Shown: positions 17,559 through 26,995 of the stretch, piece by piece
Layout: every line of letters begins with the position of its first letter
How positions within the stretch are numbered: position 1 is the first letter of the stretch
Notes under the pieces: generated by a model
Database searches by the model: none
Told to the model about the DNA's origin: nothing
What the model saw: only the letters and a program-made list of their open reading frames with translations
Program-made: the position numbers and the translations under genes
From: Polaromonas sp.
Lineage (GTDB): Bacteria; Pseudomonadota; Gammaproteobacteria; Burkholderiales; Burkholderiaceae_C
Assembly (NCBI RefSeq): GCF_030680935.1
Contig: NZ_JAUXUP010000004.1
Location: 40,440 to 104,439, forward strand
Length of the DNA stretch: 64,000 nt
Reading direction: 5' to 3'

Positions 17559-18071
17559 TCATGACGCGGCTCCCTGTACCTGCAGGCTGAAGCGCCCGTC
17601 TTCGGCACGGGCCAGTGCCAGCGACTGCGAAGCCGGCAGCGCCACCCGCGCAGCAGCGAAGTCGGCCTGGATCGGCAACTCGCGCCCACCCCGGTCCACC
17701 AGCACCACCAGCCGCACACTGGCTGGCCGGCCATAGTCAAACAGCTCGTTGAGCACCGCCCGGATGGTGCGGCCGGTGTAAAGCACATCATCGAGCACGA
17801 TCAGGTCAGCCGCGTTCACGTCAAAAGGCAGTACCGTCTGTCCGCTGGCCGACAGACCACGTTGAGAAAAATCGTCCCTGTGCATCGCCGACGAAAGCGT
17901 TCCAATTTCGTCGGACAGCGCCAGATCGGCACGCAGGCGCTCGGCGAGCCAGACACCGCCCGAGGCCACGCCTACCAGCCGGGGCGGACGGGCGCAGTTC
18001 GCCAGCAGTTGCTCCATGGCGCGAAGCACTTCACGGTACAGGGCTTCGGCATCCAGGGTCAGACTGGTCAT
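17559..18071 (-). CDS. pyrR: PyrR: pyrimidine regulatory protein / uracil phosphoribosyltransferase
   Basis: The 170-residue protein has the type I phosphoribosyltransferase fold with the PRPP loop [15 protein letters not shown] near residues 90-104. PyrR homologues convert uracil and PRPP to UMP and can regulate pyr genes in response to UMP. It overlaps ruvX by 4 nt upstream and precedes pyrB, as in many proteobacteria. I see no PyrR-type attenuator hairpin before pyrB, so the regulatory role here is unproven. Confidence 0.9.
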   Translation of the reverse strand: MTSLTLDAEALYREVLRAMEQLLANCARPPRLVGVASGGVWLAERLRADLALSDEIGTLSSAMHRDDFSQRGLSASGQTVLPFDVNAADLIVLDDVLYTGRTIRAVLNELFDYGRPASVRLVVLVDRGGRELPIQADFAAARVALPASQSLALARAEDGRFSLQVQGAAS

Positions 18072-18484
18072 GAAAGACTCCTTAAAAATTGCTCGAGGAT
18101 GATGCGGGCAGAGGCTGCATCGGCATCCTTCTCCCCCTGTGCCAAGGCCTCTGTGGTGCTATAGCGTTCATCGACCTCAAACACCTGCAGGCCGAAACGG
18201 CCACGCAACTGGCGGGCAAATTTCAGCGCGCGCGCGGTATTGTCATGGCTGGCACCGTCGGGATGAAAGGGAATACCCACCACCAGCGCGTCAGGCTGCC
18301 ACTCCCTGATTTTCAGGGCTATGGCGGTGAATCGTGCATCACCCTCGGCGGCAATACTGCCTTGCGCGCTGGCGGTGCGGGTCAGGCGGTTGCCGCTGGC
18401 AACGCCGGTGCGCTTGAGGCCAAAATCGAAAGCGAGAAATGTTTGCAGTCCGGTGGCCATGACAGGCGGGGCCGCTGCGCTCAT
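18068..18484 (-). CDS. ruvX: RuvX/YqgF family putative pre-16S rRNA nuclease
   Basis: The 138-residue RNase H-fold protein has the expected acidic residues: D in FDFGLKRTG near the N-terminus, DERYST in the middle and DADAAS near the end. It was named for possible Holliday junction resolution, but the better supported role of YqgF is 5' end maturation of 16S rRNA. It overlaps yqgE and pyrR by 4 nt on each side, which shows tight translational coupling. The length is normal. Confidence 0.92.
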   Translation of the reverse strand: MSAAAPPVMATGLQTFLAFDFGLKRTGVASGNRLTRTASAQGSIAAEGDARFTAIALKIREWQPDALVVGIPFHPDGASHDNTARALKFARQLRGRFGLQVFEVDERYSTTEALAQGEKDADAASARIILEQFLRSLS

Positions 18485-19068
18485 GCGTGCCCTGCCTCGG
18501 GCGAGAGCATCCAGCTCTGCAGGCCCAGCAGCAGCAAGGCCTTGTCGTAACGCTGATCGACCGGCGTGTCAAAAATAAGCGCCAGGTCGGCTTCAACCGT
18601 CAACCAGCTGTTGTCTGAAATCTCGGATTCAAGCTGGCCTTCGCCCCAGGCGGAATAACCCAGCGAGACAAACACCTTGCGTGGCCCGGCACCGCTTGAC
18701 AGCGCTTCCAGCACGTCCTTGGAGGTGGTCATCTCCAGGCCTCCGGGGATGGTCATGGTGGAAGCGTAGACCGACTCGCTGCCCGCCAGCATGCACTCGT
18801 GCAGCACAAATCCGCGCTCGGTCTGTACCGGCCCGCCCTGAAACACCGGCGAATCGGAGAGATCGCCGCGCCGAAGCGGCAACTCCACCTTGTCGAACAG
18901 GCCCTGCAGGTTGATGTCACTGGGCTTGTTGATGATCAGCCCCAACGCCCCACGGTCGCTGTGCTCACACATGTAGATAACACTTCTGGCGAATGCCACA
19001 TCATCCAGCCCGGGCATGGCAATCAGGAAATGGTGAGTCAGGTTGATCGGTGCAGAATCCAGTGCCAT
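18481..19068 (-). CDS. yqgE: YqgE/AlgH family protein (DUF179)
   Basis: The 195-residue protein starts MALDSAPINLTHHFLIAMPG and contains the family blocks GALGLIINKP, FQGGPVQTERGF and YSAWGEGQLE. Its molecular function is not established; AlgH was linked to alginate control in Pseudomonas. It is the first gene of the operon leading to pyrimidine genes. The divergent promoter region before it (19069-19138) contains an 8-bp inverted repeat CAGCCGGG/CCCGGCTG (19085-19092 with 19110-19117). Confidence 0.92.
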   Translation of the reverse strand: MALDSAPINLTHHFLIAMPGLDDVAFARSVIYMCEHSDRGALGLIINKPSDINLQGLFDKVELPLRRGDLSDSPVFQGGPVQTERGFVLHECMLAGSESVYASTMTIPGGLEMTTSKDVLEALSSGAGPRKVFVSLGYSAWGEGQLESEISDNSWLTVEADLALIFDTPVDQRYDKALLLLGLQSWMLSPEAGHA

Positions 19069-19138
19069 GCGATGATTTTACGCACAGCCGGGCTGCGCGG
19101 GAAGAAAAACCCGGCTGCCACGCACACACCATTGCCCC

Positions 19139-20623
19139 ATGAACAAGAAATACGACACGGGCCTCATGTGGTTTCGGCGCGATTTACGCGCGGACGACAA
19201 TGCGGCGCTTTACCATGCGCTGAGAACCTGCCGGCAGGTCTTTTGCGTCTTCATTTTTGACCGTGACATTCTTGATCCGCTGCCGCGCGCAGACCGCCGG
19301 GTCGAGTTCATCCGGGAGTCGCTGGTGGATCTGGACCAGCAGTTGCGGGAGCTGGCCGCGCCGCATGCTGTGGCCGACGCTGGTCTGATCATCGCGCATG
19401 CCTGGCCGGCGCAGGCCCTGCCTGAGCTGGCCAGGTCGCTGGCGGCAGACGCGGTGTTTACCAACCACGACGACGAGCCTCAGGCGCTCGCGCGCGACGC
19501 CAAAGTGGCCGCGGCCCTGGGGCAGGATGGAAAAGCCTTTCACAGCTTCAAGGATCATGTGATTTTTGAACGTGCGGAAGTGCTCACACTGGCGGGCAAA
19601 CCCTACAGCGTGTTCACACCCTACAAAAACGCCTGGCTGGCCAAGGTAGATCCGTTTTACCTCAAGCCTTACCCGGTGCCACACTACGCGGCCTCCCTGG
19701 CAGCGCGGCCGCCGGCCTTTCGCGCGGCGGTGCCCGCGCTGGAAGACATCGGATTTGCTGCAACCAACCTCGGTGCGCTGAAAATCGCCACCGGCAGCAG
19801 TGGCGGTATGCGGCTGTTGGACGATTTCATGGCGCGTATCGACCAGTACCATGCCACGCGCGATTTCCCGGCAATCAAGGGCCCGAGCTACCTGGGGGTG
19901 CACCTGCGTTTTGGCACGGTGTCGATTCGCCGGCTGGCAGACGCGGCAATGCACCTGCAGCAGCGCGGCAGCGCTGGTGCAACAGTCTGGCTCAGCGAGC
20001 TGATATGGCGTGATTTTTATGCGCAGATCCTCAGCAACTTTCCACATGTCGCAACCCGCGCGTTCAAACCCGCGTATGACGCGATCTGCTGGGAGCAGGG
20101 ACCTGCCGCAATAACAATGTTTGAAGCTTGGTGCAAGGGCCGCACCGGCTACCCGCTGGTCGATGCCGCCATGGCACAGATCAACCAGAGCGGCTACATG
20201 CACAACCGGCTGCGCATGGTCACCGCCAGTTTTCTCGTGAAAGACCTGGGGCTGGACTGGCGCTGGGGCGAGCAGTACTTTGCTGAAAAACTCAACGACT
20301 TCGACCTCTCGGCCAACAACGGCGGCTGGCAATGGGCGGCCAGCAGTGGCTGTGATGCGCAGCCGTATTTCCGTATCTTCAATCCGACCAGCCAAAGTGA
20401 AAAGTTTGATGCCAAAGGCAAATTCATACGCAAATACCTGCCGCAGCTGGCCGGTCTGGCCGGGCCGGACCTGCACAGCCCCTGGCTGGCCAAACCCGTG
20501 GCCCTGGCTGCCGCCGGTGTGCGTCTGGGGGACAACTACCCGCATCCCATCGTGCAGCACGAGGCGGCGCGGGCATTGACGCTGCAACGTTATGCGGTGG
20601 TCAAGAAAGCCGCAGAACAGTAG
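19139..20623 (+). CDS. phrB: Deoxyribodipyrimidine photolyase
   Basis: The 494-residue flavoprotein repairs UV-induced pyrimidine dimers using light. The N-terminal antenna-binding Rossmann domain begins MWFRRDLRADDNAAL, and the C-terminal FAD domain has NNGGWQWAASSGCDAQPYFRIFNP-type residues near 395-420, including tryptophans of the electron-transfer chain. The length fits class I CPD photolyase. It diverges from yqgE and converges on chpA, with one dispersed repeat copy between. Confidence 0.94.
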   Translation: MNKKYDTGLMWFRRDLRADDNAALYHALRTCRQVFCVFIFDRDILDPLPRADRRVEFIRESLVDLDQQLRELAAPHAVADAGLIIAHAWPAQALPELARSLAADAVFTNHDDEPQALARDAKVAAALGQDGKAFHSFKDHVIFERAEVLTLAGKPYSVFTPYKNAWLAKVDPFYLKPYPVPHYAASLAARPPAFRAAVPALEDIGFAATNLGALKIATGSSGGMRLLDDFMARIDQYHATRDFPAIKGPSYLGVHLRFGTVSIRRLADAAMHLQQRGSAGATVWLSELIWRDFYAQILSNFPHVATRAFKPAYDAICWEQGPAAITMFEAWCKGRTGYPLVDAAMAQINQSGYMHNRLRMVTASFLVKDLGLDWRWGEQYFAEKLNDFDLSANNGGWQWAASSGCDAQPYFRIFNPTSQSEKFDAKGKFIRKYLPQLAGLAGPDLHSPWLAKPVALAAAGVRLGDNYPHPIVQHEAARALTLQRYAVVKKAAEQ

Positions 20624-20625
20624 TT

Positions 20626-20668
20626 GCTATCGTTTTTATAGCTGCTTACGCATATGCAGCAAGGGCTA
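20626..20668 (+). repeat. Dispersed palindromic repeat, copy C
   Basis: GCTAT (20626-20630) and ATAGCTGCTTACGC, then CAAGGGCTAC, between the convergent photolyase and chpA genes. Confidence 0.6.
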
Positions 20669-20684
20669 CATCCGTATTTGGCTA

Positions 20685-23600
20685 CTAAACCGAGGCTTCG
20701 ACGCTGCAGTAGTGCCGAATCAGGCTGAGCAGCTCGTCTTCGGCATAGGGTTTGCCGAGGTAATGGTCAACACCCAGTTCTTTGGCATGTTCGCGGTGCT
20801 TCTCGGCAATTCGCGAGGTGATCATGATGATGGGCAGATCGCGCAGGCGGACATCCCCACGGATGTTGCGCGCCAGATCAAAGCCGTCCATGCGCGGCAT
20901 CTCAATGTCAGACAACACCACCGTGGGCCGCTCTTCCTGCAAGCGTTCCAGTGCCTGCAAGCCGTCCGCCGCCATGGACACGCGGTAACCTTCGCGCTGC
21001 AACAGACGCTGGGTCACGCGTCGCACGGTGATGGAGTCATCGACCACCAGAATCAGCGGGATCTGTGGAGCCACCGGGTTTGCGGGGGCCCGCGCAAGGC
21101 CAGTACCGCCGGAACTACCCGAGCTGTCGGCACCCGCTTGCTCAAGCATGTGCGGCTCGGCACTGTCAGAACTCCAGGCACGCGCCTGCGGGCCATAGAC
21201 GAATGCAAGCGCCACCGGGTTGTAGATCAGCACCACCGCACCGGACGCCAGCACCGACATGCCCGCCAGGCCCGGAAGCCGCGACAACTGGGGCCCGAGG
21301 TTTTTGACCACCACCTCCTGTGTGCCCAACACTTCATCCACGTGCAGTGCAAGCCGCTGGGCCGCACTGCGGAAAATAACCACGGGAGCTGTCTTGCCCT
21401 GTGGATCGGTGCTCAGACGTGATGCCTGCAGCAAGGCGCCCGACCAGAAAAATGGTACCGCCTCGCCAGCTACATCGACCACGCCGGTGTTGTAGGCCTG
21501 TTGCAGATCCTTGGCAGAAACGCGGCGAACAGTTTCGACCACGTTGGCCGGTACCCCCACCGACAATCCACCGGCGCGCAGCATGACCACCTGCGTGACC
21601 GCCGTGGTCAGCGGCAGAACCATCTTGAAGTTGGTGCCTTTGCCGGCCACTGTGGTGGTTTCAATGCGACCACCGAGCGAGTTGACTTCGGAGCGCACCA
21701 CGTCCATGCCGATGCCCCGCCCTGCCAGCTCGGTCACCTGCGCTGCGGTCGTGAACCCCGGCATGAAAATAAGATTGGCTGCTTCGTCATCACTGATTTG
21801 CTGGCCGTCCGCCAGCAGGCCCGAGGCAAGCGCCTTCTCGCGGATACGCTGCAAATTGAGACCCGCACCGTCATCGCGAAATTCCACGGCCACATCGTTG
21901 CCCGATTGCTGCACGCTGACCGTGATCAGGCCGCTGGCCTCCTTGCCGGCGACGGTCCGGGTCTGCGGATCTTCAATGCCGTGCGCGACGCAGTTGCGCA
22001 GCAAATGTTCAAACGCGGGTGTCATGCGGTCCAGCATGCCCCGGTCCATCTCGATGGTGCCGCCCTGCAGGTCCAGGCGAACCTGCTTGCCGGTCTCCTT
22101 GGACGCCTGCCGCACCACACGGTACAGACGCTCTGAAATACCCTCAAATTCAACCATGCGGGTACGCAGCAAATCGCGCTGCAATTCGCGCGTCTGACGC
22201 GCCTGGGCAATCAGGTCATCCTCGGTTGCCTCCACAGTGCGCTGCAAAGTGCGCTGAACGGTGGCCACGTCATTGACGGACTCGGCCATCATGCGTGTCA
22301 ACTCCTGCACGCGGGTGAAACGGTCAAACTCGAGCGGGTCAAAGCCAAGCTGCGCCTCTTTGGCCTGTTGCAAGCGGGACTGCATCTGCGTCTCGGAGTG
22401 CAACTCAACGTCGCGCAACTGAGCACGCAAGCGGTTCAAGTTGCCGCTCAAATCGTTGAGGGATCCCCGCAACTGCCCGAGTTCCGCCTCCAGCCGCGAG
22501 CGCGTGATCATGACCTCACCGGCCTGGTTCACCATGCGGTCCAGCAATTGAGAGCGAACCCGGATGGAGCCAGACGCCACCGCCCGCAAGGGCTGCAATG
22601 CCGTGGCCTGCGCGAGCGACATGGTGACCTTGCGGCCAGCGGGTGCCACTGCTGCCCCCGGCGCCGCTTGCGGCTCCAGATCGGACAGCGGGGCCTCTGG
22701 CGCGCTGGCCTGTTGCACAAGCGCTTGCAGCGGCTCAGGCGTTTCATCGGGGTGACGCAAGGCCTCGAAATTGGCCTGCATCGCATCAAAAGTCGTCAGC
22801 AGCGACTCAAAATTCTGGAAGGCTGCCGCATCGGAGCCCATGTGTTCGATGTCGGACTCAATCCTGTGCGCCATTTCACCCAGACGCATGGCACCAGCCA
22901 GCCGCGCACTGCCTTTGAGGGTGTGAAGCGCACGCAATACCTCGTTGCGCGCACCCAGGTTGTCCGGCCGAGCCGACCATTGCCGCAGGGCCGCACCCAG
23001 CTGGGGCATCAGCTCGGCGCCCTCTTCTTCAAAGATGGAGAACAGATCCGGATCGATGGCGTCGACCGCGTCGAACTCATCGTCCATGTCTTCAGCGAAT
23101 GCCGCTGCTGCTGCAAGCCTGGAAGGCTCTGGCGCTGCGAAGGCATCCGCTGGTGGTGCCACCGTCGGCGCAGGGGCCGCCAAGGGTTCCACCGTCGGCT
23201 CGGGCTCGGGCTCGGGCTCGGGTTGGGTAACGGGTGGCACAACGGCAAGCACCGGCTGTGCAATCACCAGTGCCTGCGCAATCTCTTTGGCCGACAACCG
23301 CGTGCTGCCGCCCCCAGCGGGGACGGCGGCGCTGCTCACCGTCGCTGGTGGATCGAGCGGAGCCGGGGCATGGAGGTCAGGCAGGGCTGGCGCTTCGTGC
23401 AGAACCTCCGGGTCGGAAGACGCTACCACGTCCGGTATGGCGTAATTTATTTCGCGCAATGCCTGCAGCAGACTTGCGTCAGGTTGCTTCAGAAAACCGG
23501 CTGCGAATTGATGCAGCAGGCGGCGTATGTCCTCGGCCGCGTCTATGAACAACTTGCTGTAATTCTTGACCGCTCGCCCCTGATGGCTTTGCGACTGCTG

Positions 23601-26600
23601 CAATGCGTTTTCGAGCGCGCGCGCCATTTCCGACAATGCCTCGAATCCGACAGTGGCAGAACTGCCCGCCAGCGAATGGGTCAGGGCGAGGGTCGAATCG
23701 CCTATGGGCCTGTCCCGCTCCATCGTCCATTCGGTGACCTCGGTGACCAAACGGCGTGACCATTCGTCGGCCTCGTTCAGATAGACGTTGTACAGCGGGA
23801 TACCAATACGCAAGGCGCCAATCACCTTGACCTGTTCGTCGCCACCCGCTTCAATGCCAGCGGGATCATCAAAATCCGGCACCGGGGACGTCTGCGCTTC
23901 AGTCACTTCAGCAGCCGGAGACTGTAAGGGCGTATCCATCGCGCTGGCGATGAAGTCAAAGTCAATCACGTCGTCCACCACTTCAGGTGCAGGTGCAGGC
24001 GCTGCGGCAAGGTCTGGTTCTGAAGGCCCGTCATCCAGCTTGAAATGGACATCAAAATCTGCGCTGGACAATTCCAGCGGCTCGGCCAAGCCGGAGGCAG
24101 GAGACGGCTCCGGGAGCTCCAGCTCAAACACGCTGTCAGCAGCGAGCGCTGATTCCCCCACCGGCTCTGCGGGGACATCCGAGAGGGCCGCCAGACTGTC
24201 GAAGTCAATACCCTGAATCTCGCCGAGAGAAAATTCCTGCGGCGTGGCAGGCTGTGCCAGTCCAGGCTCGGCAGCAGCGGCAGGTTCTGCAGCTTGTACA
24301 GACCCCGTGGCTTCAGCCGGCGGCGTCACAGGCATCTCGAAAGAGAAGTCAAAGTCCGCCTCTGCGGTGGCCTGTAAAGTTGCCACTTCCTGCGTCGGGG
24401 GCAGAGGTTCCGCGACGGGTTCGGGCACCGTCGCAGCGGCAGCAGTCTTTGCAGGAAGGACCAAAGCCTGAGCCCGGCCTTCCAGGCGCATGGCTTCAGC
24501 GCTGGCGCGGAAGGCGGAAGCAGACCAGGGCGCATCCCGGTTGGCAGCGATATCGTCGATCCAGACGGCAAAAGCCTCCATAGCCTGCACGCAGAGGTGG
24601 CGAAAGTCGTCGTTGGAGGATTTTTGCTCAGCCAGCCATGTGTTGAGGAGTTGCTCCATCGACCACGCAGCTTCGCCAAACTCATTGAGCCCCACCATCC
24701 GGGAGCTGCCCTTCAGAGTGTGGAACGCACGGCGCAGCACCGTGAGTTCACTGATGTCGGCCGGCTCATGCATCAATGCGGCCAGCGCGGCCTGTGCCTG
24801 ACCCGTCACCTCGCGCGCTTCCTCGAGGAAAATGTCACGCAGATCGTCCTCTTCGAAATCAGCGCCTGCGGCGGGTGAACCGGGGGGGGGTGCCTGCAAA
24901 ACGGCGGCTGGCGAAGCAGCCGCAACCAGCTGTGTCAGTGAATCAGGATGGGTCTGCAGGCCGCTGTTGCCGGCCACAGCCAGCGCTGCGTCTCGCACGG
25001 TCCGGGCCAGCGCGGGTTGATCTGCAAGTGCTGCGTGATTGGCCAACACGTCCAGCTTGACGCTCAGATTCTCTGCGGAAACTCCGGCCTCGGCATCCTG
25101 CACCACCGACAAAAGCTCCTGAGACAACTCGCTGCCGGCAGAGACGCTGAACGCGACATCATGGGCGGTGTGGATACGCCCCATCAAGGGCTTGAGCTCA
25201 CCTTTCTGATCGTCGTAAACAAAAAGCTTTTTAGCCAGCGCCGGCTGGTAGTTGAGCATGTCAATCAGAAAGCTCAGGGCACCCAGGTTGTTGCCGAGTT
25301 GCTCAAAGGTCCCGGCTGACCGGGCCAATTGCTCGTCCACTTCCGTGACCAACATCTGCTCGACACTGTCGCGCATACGCAGCACCGCCTGCGAGGCCTG
25401 ATCCAGCCCCAAAACAGAAAGTACGCCGCGCATTTGGGAGAGCTGTCCAGGTACCGCGGTCAGGGCCGCTTTGTCCTGTGGATTCCGGAAAAAAACATCC
25501 AGGGATTTTTCCAGCTCACTGAGCGAAATTCGCAACTCACCCACTACGCTGCCCATGGTCTGCTTGTCGCTGACGCGCCGGTAAAGCTCTTCCATCCATG
25601 CATCCAGCGGCTGCGCTTCGCCGCCGCTTCGAGCCGCGTCAAGACGCTCGGCCAATTTGGCCGTTCTGCTGGCCAGTTGGGGATCGTTGGGGTCCAGGTC
25701 TTCGAAGGCGGCTTCGAGGTAAAGCATGGCGGTTGCCACTTCGAGCGCAAGCTCGATCGGGGGCGCCTGCGCCGATCGCACTGCGGCGTCAATCACCCTC
25801 GACAGTGCCTTGGCCAGCGGTTCACTGGCTGGATGCAGCTTGACAAGGGAATCAGTCACAAGGCTGAACTGATCGGCCACCGTCTTGAACTTGCCGAGAT
25901 CCCCCGCCGTGAGCGACGACCAGGTTTCCTTGGCAGACACAATCCGCTTGCGTGCCTGGGCGAGCAGCGCCGGGTCAAAGCGACCGAACTGCACCGCCTC
26001 GTAATTCACCGGCTTGAATCGGGCCAGGCCGTAGCTGGCGCGCACCGCCGAAAGAACCGGCGCATCGCTAGCACGTGGCGCAATTGCCTGCGCGCAGAAA
26101 AAAAGCAGATCCTGCGCCAGGCGGTCCGACGCATTGGTCTCGCCTTTGGCAAAGGAGGCGTATTGCAACAGCACCCGGGACGCTGCACGTTTGACGTACA
26201 GATCAAGCTTGAGCAGGCCCTGTGCAAGCGCTTCAAAATAGGCTGCGGCGATTTTCCAGAAAACCCGGGGCTCGCCCGCTTTGGCGGCCTCTGCAAAACC
26301 CAAACACATGTCCCTGAAACTTTGGGCAGCCAGCGGATCACCGGTACGCATGATCTTCAACACCAGTTGATCCAGCAGTTGGCGCGAGGCATCGTCGTAG
26401 GCCCGGGGTTCTGCGATTGTCGCCAGGGCGGGCTCAATCCAGCGCCACTCGAACACCCACAGGTCTGCCGGGTGAATGCGGTCTGCCCCCACCAGCGCCT
26501 GCACATCTCGGTACTGTGGGAACAAGGACACCGCTGATACCGGCTTGTCAGCCAGTACGCCTTCGAGGTATTCGGTCAGCGCAAAACTGGCCTGTTCGAC

Positions 26601-26942
26601 CTTGGTCGCCGCTTCCTGGCTGCACAGCTCGGGGTGCTGTACGAACTTCTGGACCGCCGCTTCCATGGCACGCAAAACCAGGGCGGGGGCACCCAGGCCC
26701 ACCATCTCCAGAGCCCCTACAGCCTGATGCAACTGCTGGCGGGCAATACGCAACTGGCTGGCATCAAGCGCCGCCAGGTCGGAACCGCGCGCCAGGTCGG
26801 CGTCGCGGACAAAACGCTTCAAGGCCTTGGCCGCACCATCAAGGGATTTCCGGAGTTCGTCCAGTACCCAGGCCAGGGGACCAAGATCGTTGACGGCCAG
26901 GTCGAGTTCAGCGGGTGATGAATTCGGGGCGTTCGATTGCAT
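20685..26942 (-). CDS. chpA: ChpA/PilL-type hybrid chemotaxis histidine kinase
   Basis: This 2085-residue cytosolic kinase is the core of the Chp system for type IV pilus control. Three Hpt domains have phosphoacceptor-type histidines: H741 (FHTLKGSS), H1089 (THSLAGSS) and H1340 (HTLKGSA). N-terminal to these are further Hpt-like folds without a convincing acceptor, such as the region with GQLSQMRGVLSVLGL. A linker rich in Pro, Glu and Ala (about 800-1250, including PEPEPEP) spaces them. Then follow the CheA dimerisation and ATPase domains (RNCVAHGIEDP, GRGIGMDVV), a CheW-like domain and a C-terminal receiver with D2012 (LSDIEMPRMDG). It is last in the operon, 53 nt after pilJ. Confidence 0.95.
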   Translation of the reverse strand: MQSNAPNSSPAELDLAVNDLGPLAWVLDELRKSLDGAAKALKRFVRDADLARGSDLAALDASQLRIARQQLHQAVGALEMVGLGAPALVLRAMEAAVQKFVQHPELCSQEAATKVEQASFALTEYLEGVLADKPVSAVSLFPQYRDVQALVGADRIHPADLWVFEWRWIEPALATIAEPRAYDDASRQLLDQLVLKIMRTGDPLAAQSFRDMCLGFAEAAKAGEPRVFWKIAAAYFEALAQGLLKLDLYVKRAASRVLLQYASFAKGETNASDRLAQDLLFFCAQAIAPRASDAPVLSAVRASYGLARFKPVNYEAVQFGRFDPALLAQARKRIVSAKETWSSLTAGDLGKFKTVADQFSLVTDSLVKLHPASEPLAKALSRVIDAAVRSAQAPPIELALEVATAMLYLEAAFEDLDPNDPQLASRTAKLAERLDAARSGGEAQPLDAWMEELYRRVSDKQTMGSVVGELRISLSELEKSLDVFFRNPQDKAALTAVPGQLSQMRGVLSVLGLDQASQAVLRMRDSVEQMLVTEVDEQLARSAGTFEQLGNNLGALSFLIDMLNYQPALAKKLFVYDDQKGELKPLMGRIHTAHDVAFSVSAGSELSQELLSVVQDAEAGVSAENLSVKLDVLANHAALADQPALARTVRDAALAVAGNSGLQTHPDSLTQLVAAASPAAVLQAPPPGSPAAGADFEEDDLRDIFLEEAREVTGQAQAALAALMHEPADISELTVLRRAFHTLKGSSRMVGLNEFGEAAWSMEQLLNTWLAEQKSSNDDFRHLCVQAMEAFAVWIDDIAANRDAPWSASAFRASAEAMRLEGRAQALVLPAKTAAAATVPEPVAEPLPPTQEVATLQATAEADFDFSFEMPVTPPAEATGSVQAAEPAAAAEPGLAQPATPQEFSLGEIQGIDFDSLAALSDVPAEPVGESALAADSVFELELPEPSPASGLAEPLELSSADFDVHFKLDDGPSEPDLAAAPAPAPEVVDDVIDFDFIASAMDTPLQSPAAEVTEAQTSPVPDFDDPAGIEAGGDEQVKVIGALRIGIPLYNVYLNEADEWSRRLVTEVTEWTMERDRPIGDSTLALTHSLAGSSATVGFEALSEMARALENALQQSQSHQGRAVKNYSKLFIDAAEDIRRLLHQFAAGFLKQPDASLLQALREINYAIPDVVASSDPEVLHEAPALPDLHAPAPLDPPATVSSAAVPAGGGSTRLSAKEIAQALVIAQPVLAVVPPVTQPEPEPEPEPTVEPLAAPAPTVAPPADAFAAPEPSRLAAAAAFAEDMDDEFDAVDAIDPDLFSIFEEEGAELMPQLGAALRQWSARPDNLGARNEVLRALHTLKGSARLAGAMRLGEMAHRIESDIEHMGSDAAAFQNFESLLTTFDAMQANFEALRHPDETPEPLQALVQQASAPEAPLSDLEPQAAPGAAVAPAGRKVTMSLAQATALQPLRAVASGSIRVRSQLLDRMVNQAGEVMITRSRLEAELGQLRGSLNDLSGNLNRLRAQLRDVELHSETQMQSRLQQAKEAQLGFDPLEFDRFTRVQELTRMMAESVNDVATVQRTLQRTVEATEDDLIAQARQTRELQRDLLRTRMVEFEGISERLYRVVRQASKETGKQVRLDLQGGTIEMDRGMLDRMTPAFEHLLRNCVAHGIEDPQTRTVAGKEASGLITVSVQQSGNDVAVEFRDDGAGLNLQRIREKALASGLLADGQQISDDEAANLIFMPGFTTAAQVTELAGRGIGMDVVRSEVNSLGGRIETTTVAGKGTNFKMVLPLTTAVTQVVMLRAGGLSVGVPANVVETVRRVSAKDLQQAYNTGVVDVAGEAVPFFWSGALLQASRLSTDPQGKTAPVVIFRSAAQRLALHVDEVLGTQEVVVKNLGPQLSRLPGLAGMSVLASGAVVLIYNPVALAFVYGPQARAWSSDSAEPHMLEQAGADSSGSSGGTGLARAPANPVAPQIPLILVVDDSITVRRVTQRLLQREGYRVSMAADGLQALERLQEERPTVVLSDIEMPRMDGFDLARNIRGDVRLRDLPIIMITSRIAEKHREHAKELGVDHYLGKPYAEDELLSLIRHYCSVEASV

Positions 26943-26995
26943 AAATGGCAGACCGGTTCATGAGTCGGGGTTCACAGGCAGGACAGTGGCCTGTA

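Noticed and set aside
23197..23222. Hexanucleotide tandem (GGCTCG) as a regulatory repeat
   Set aside because: It encodes the PEPEPEP linker of ChpA and keeps the frame; low-complexity coding DNA explains it.
22368..23759. 463-codon open frame opposite chpA
   Set aside because: It mirrors the Hpt and linker region of chpA and has no independent start signal or domain.
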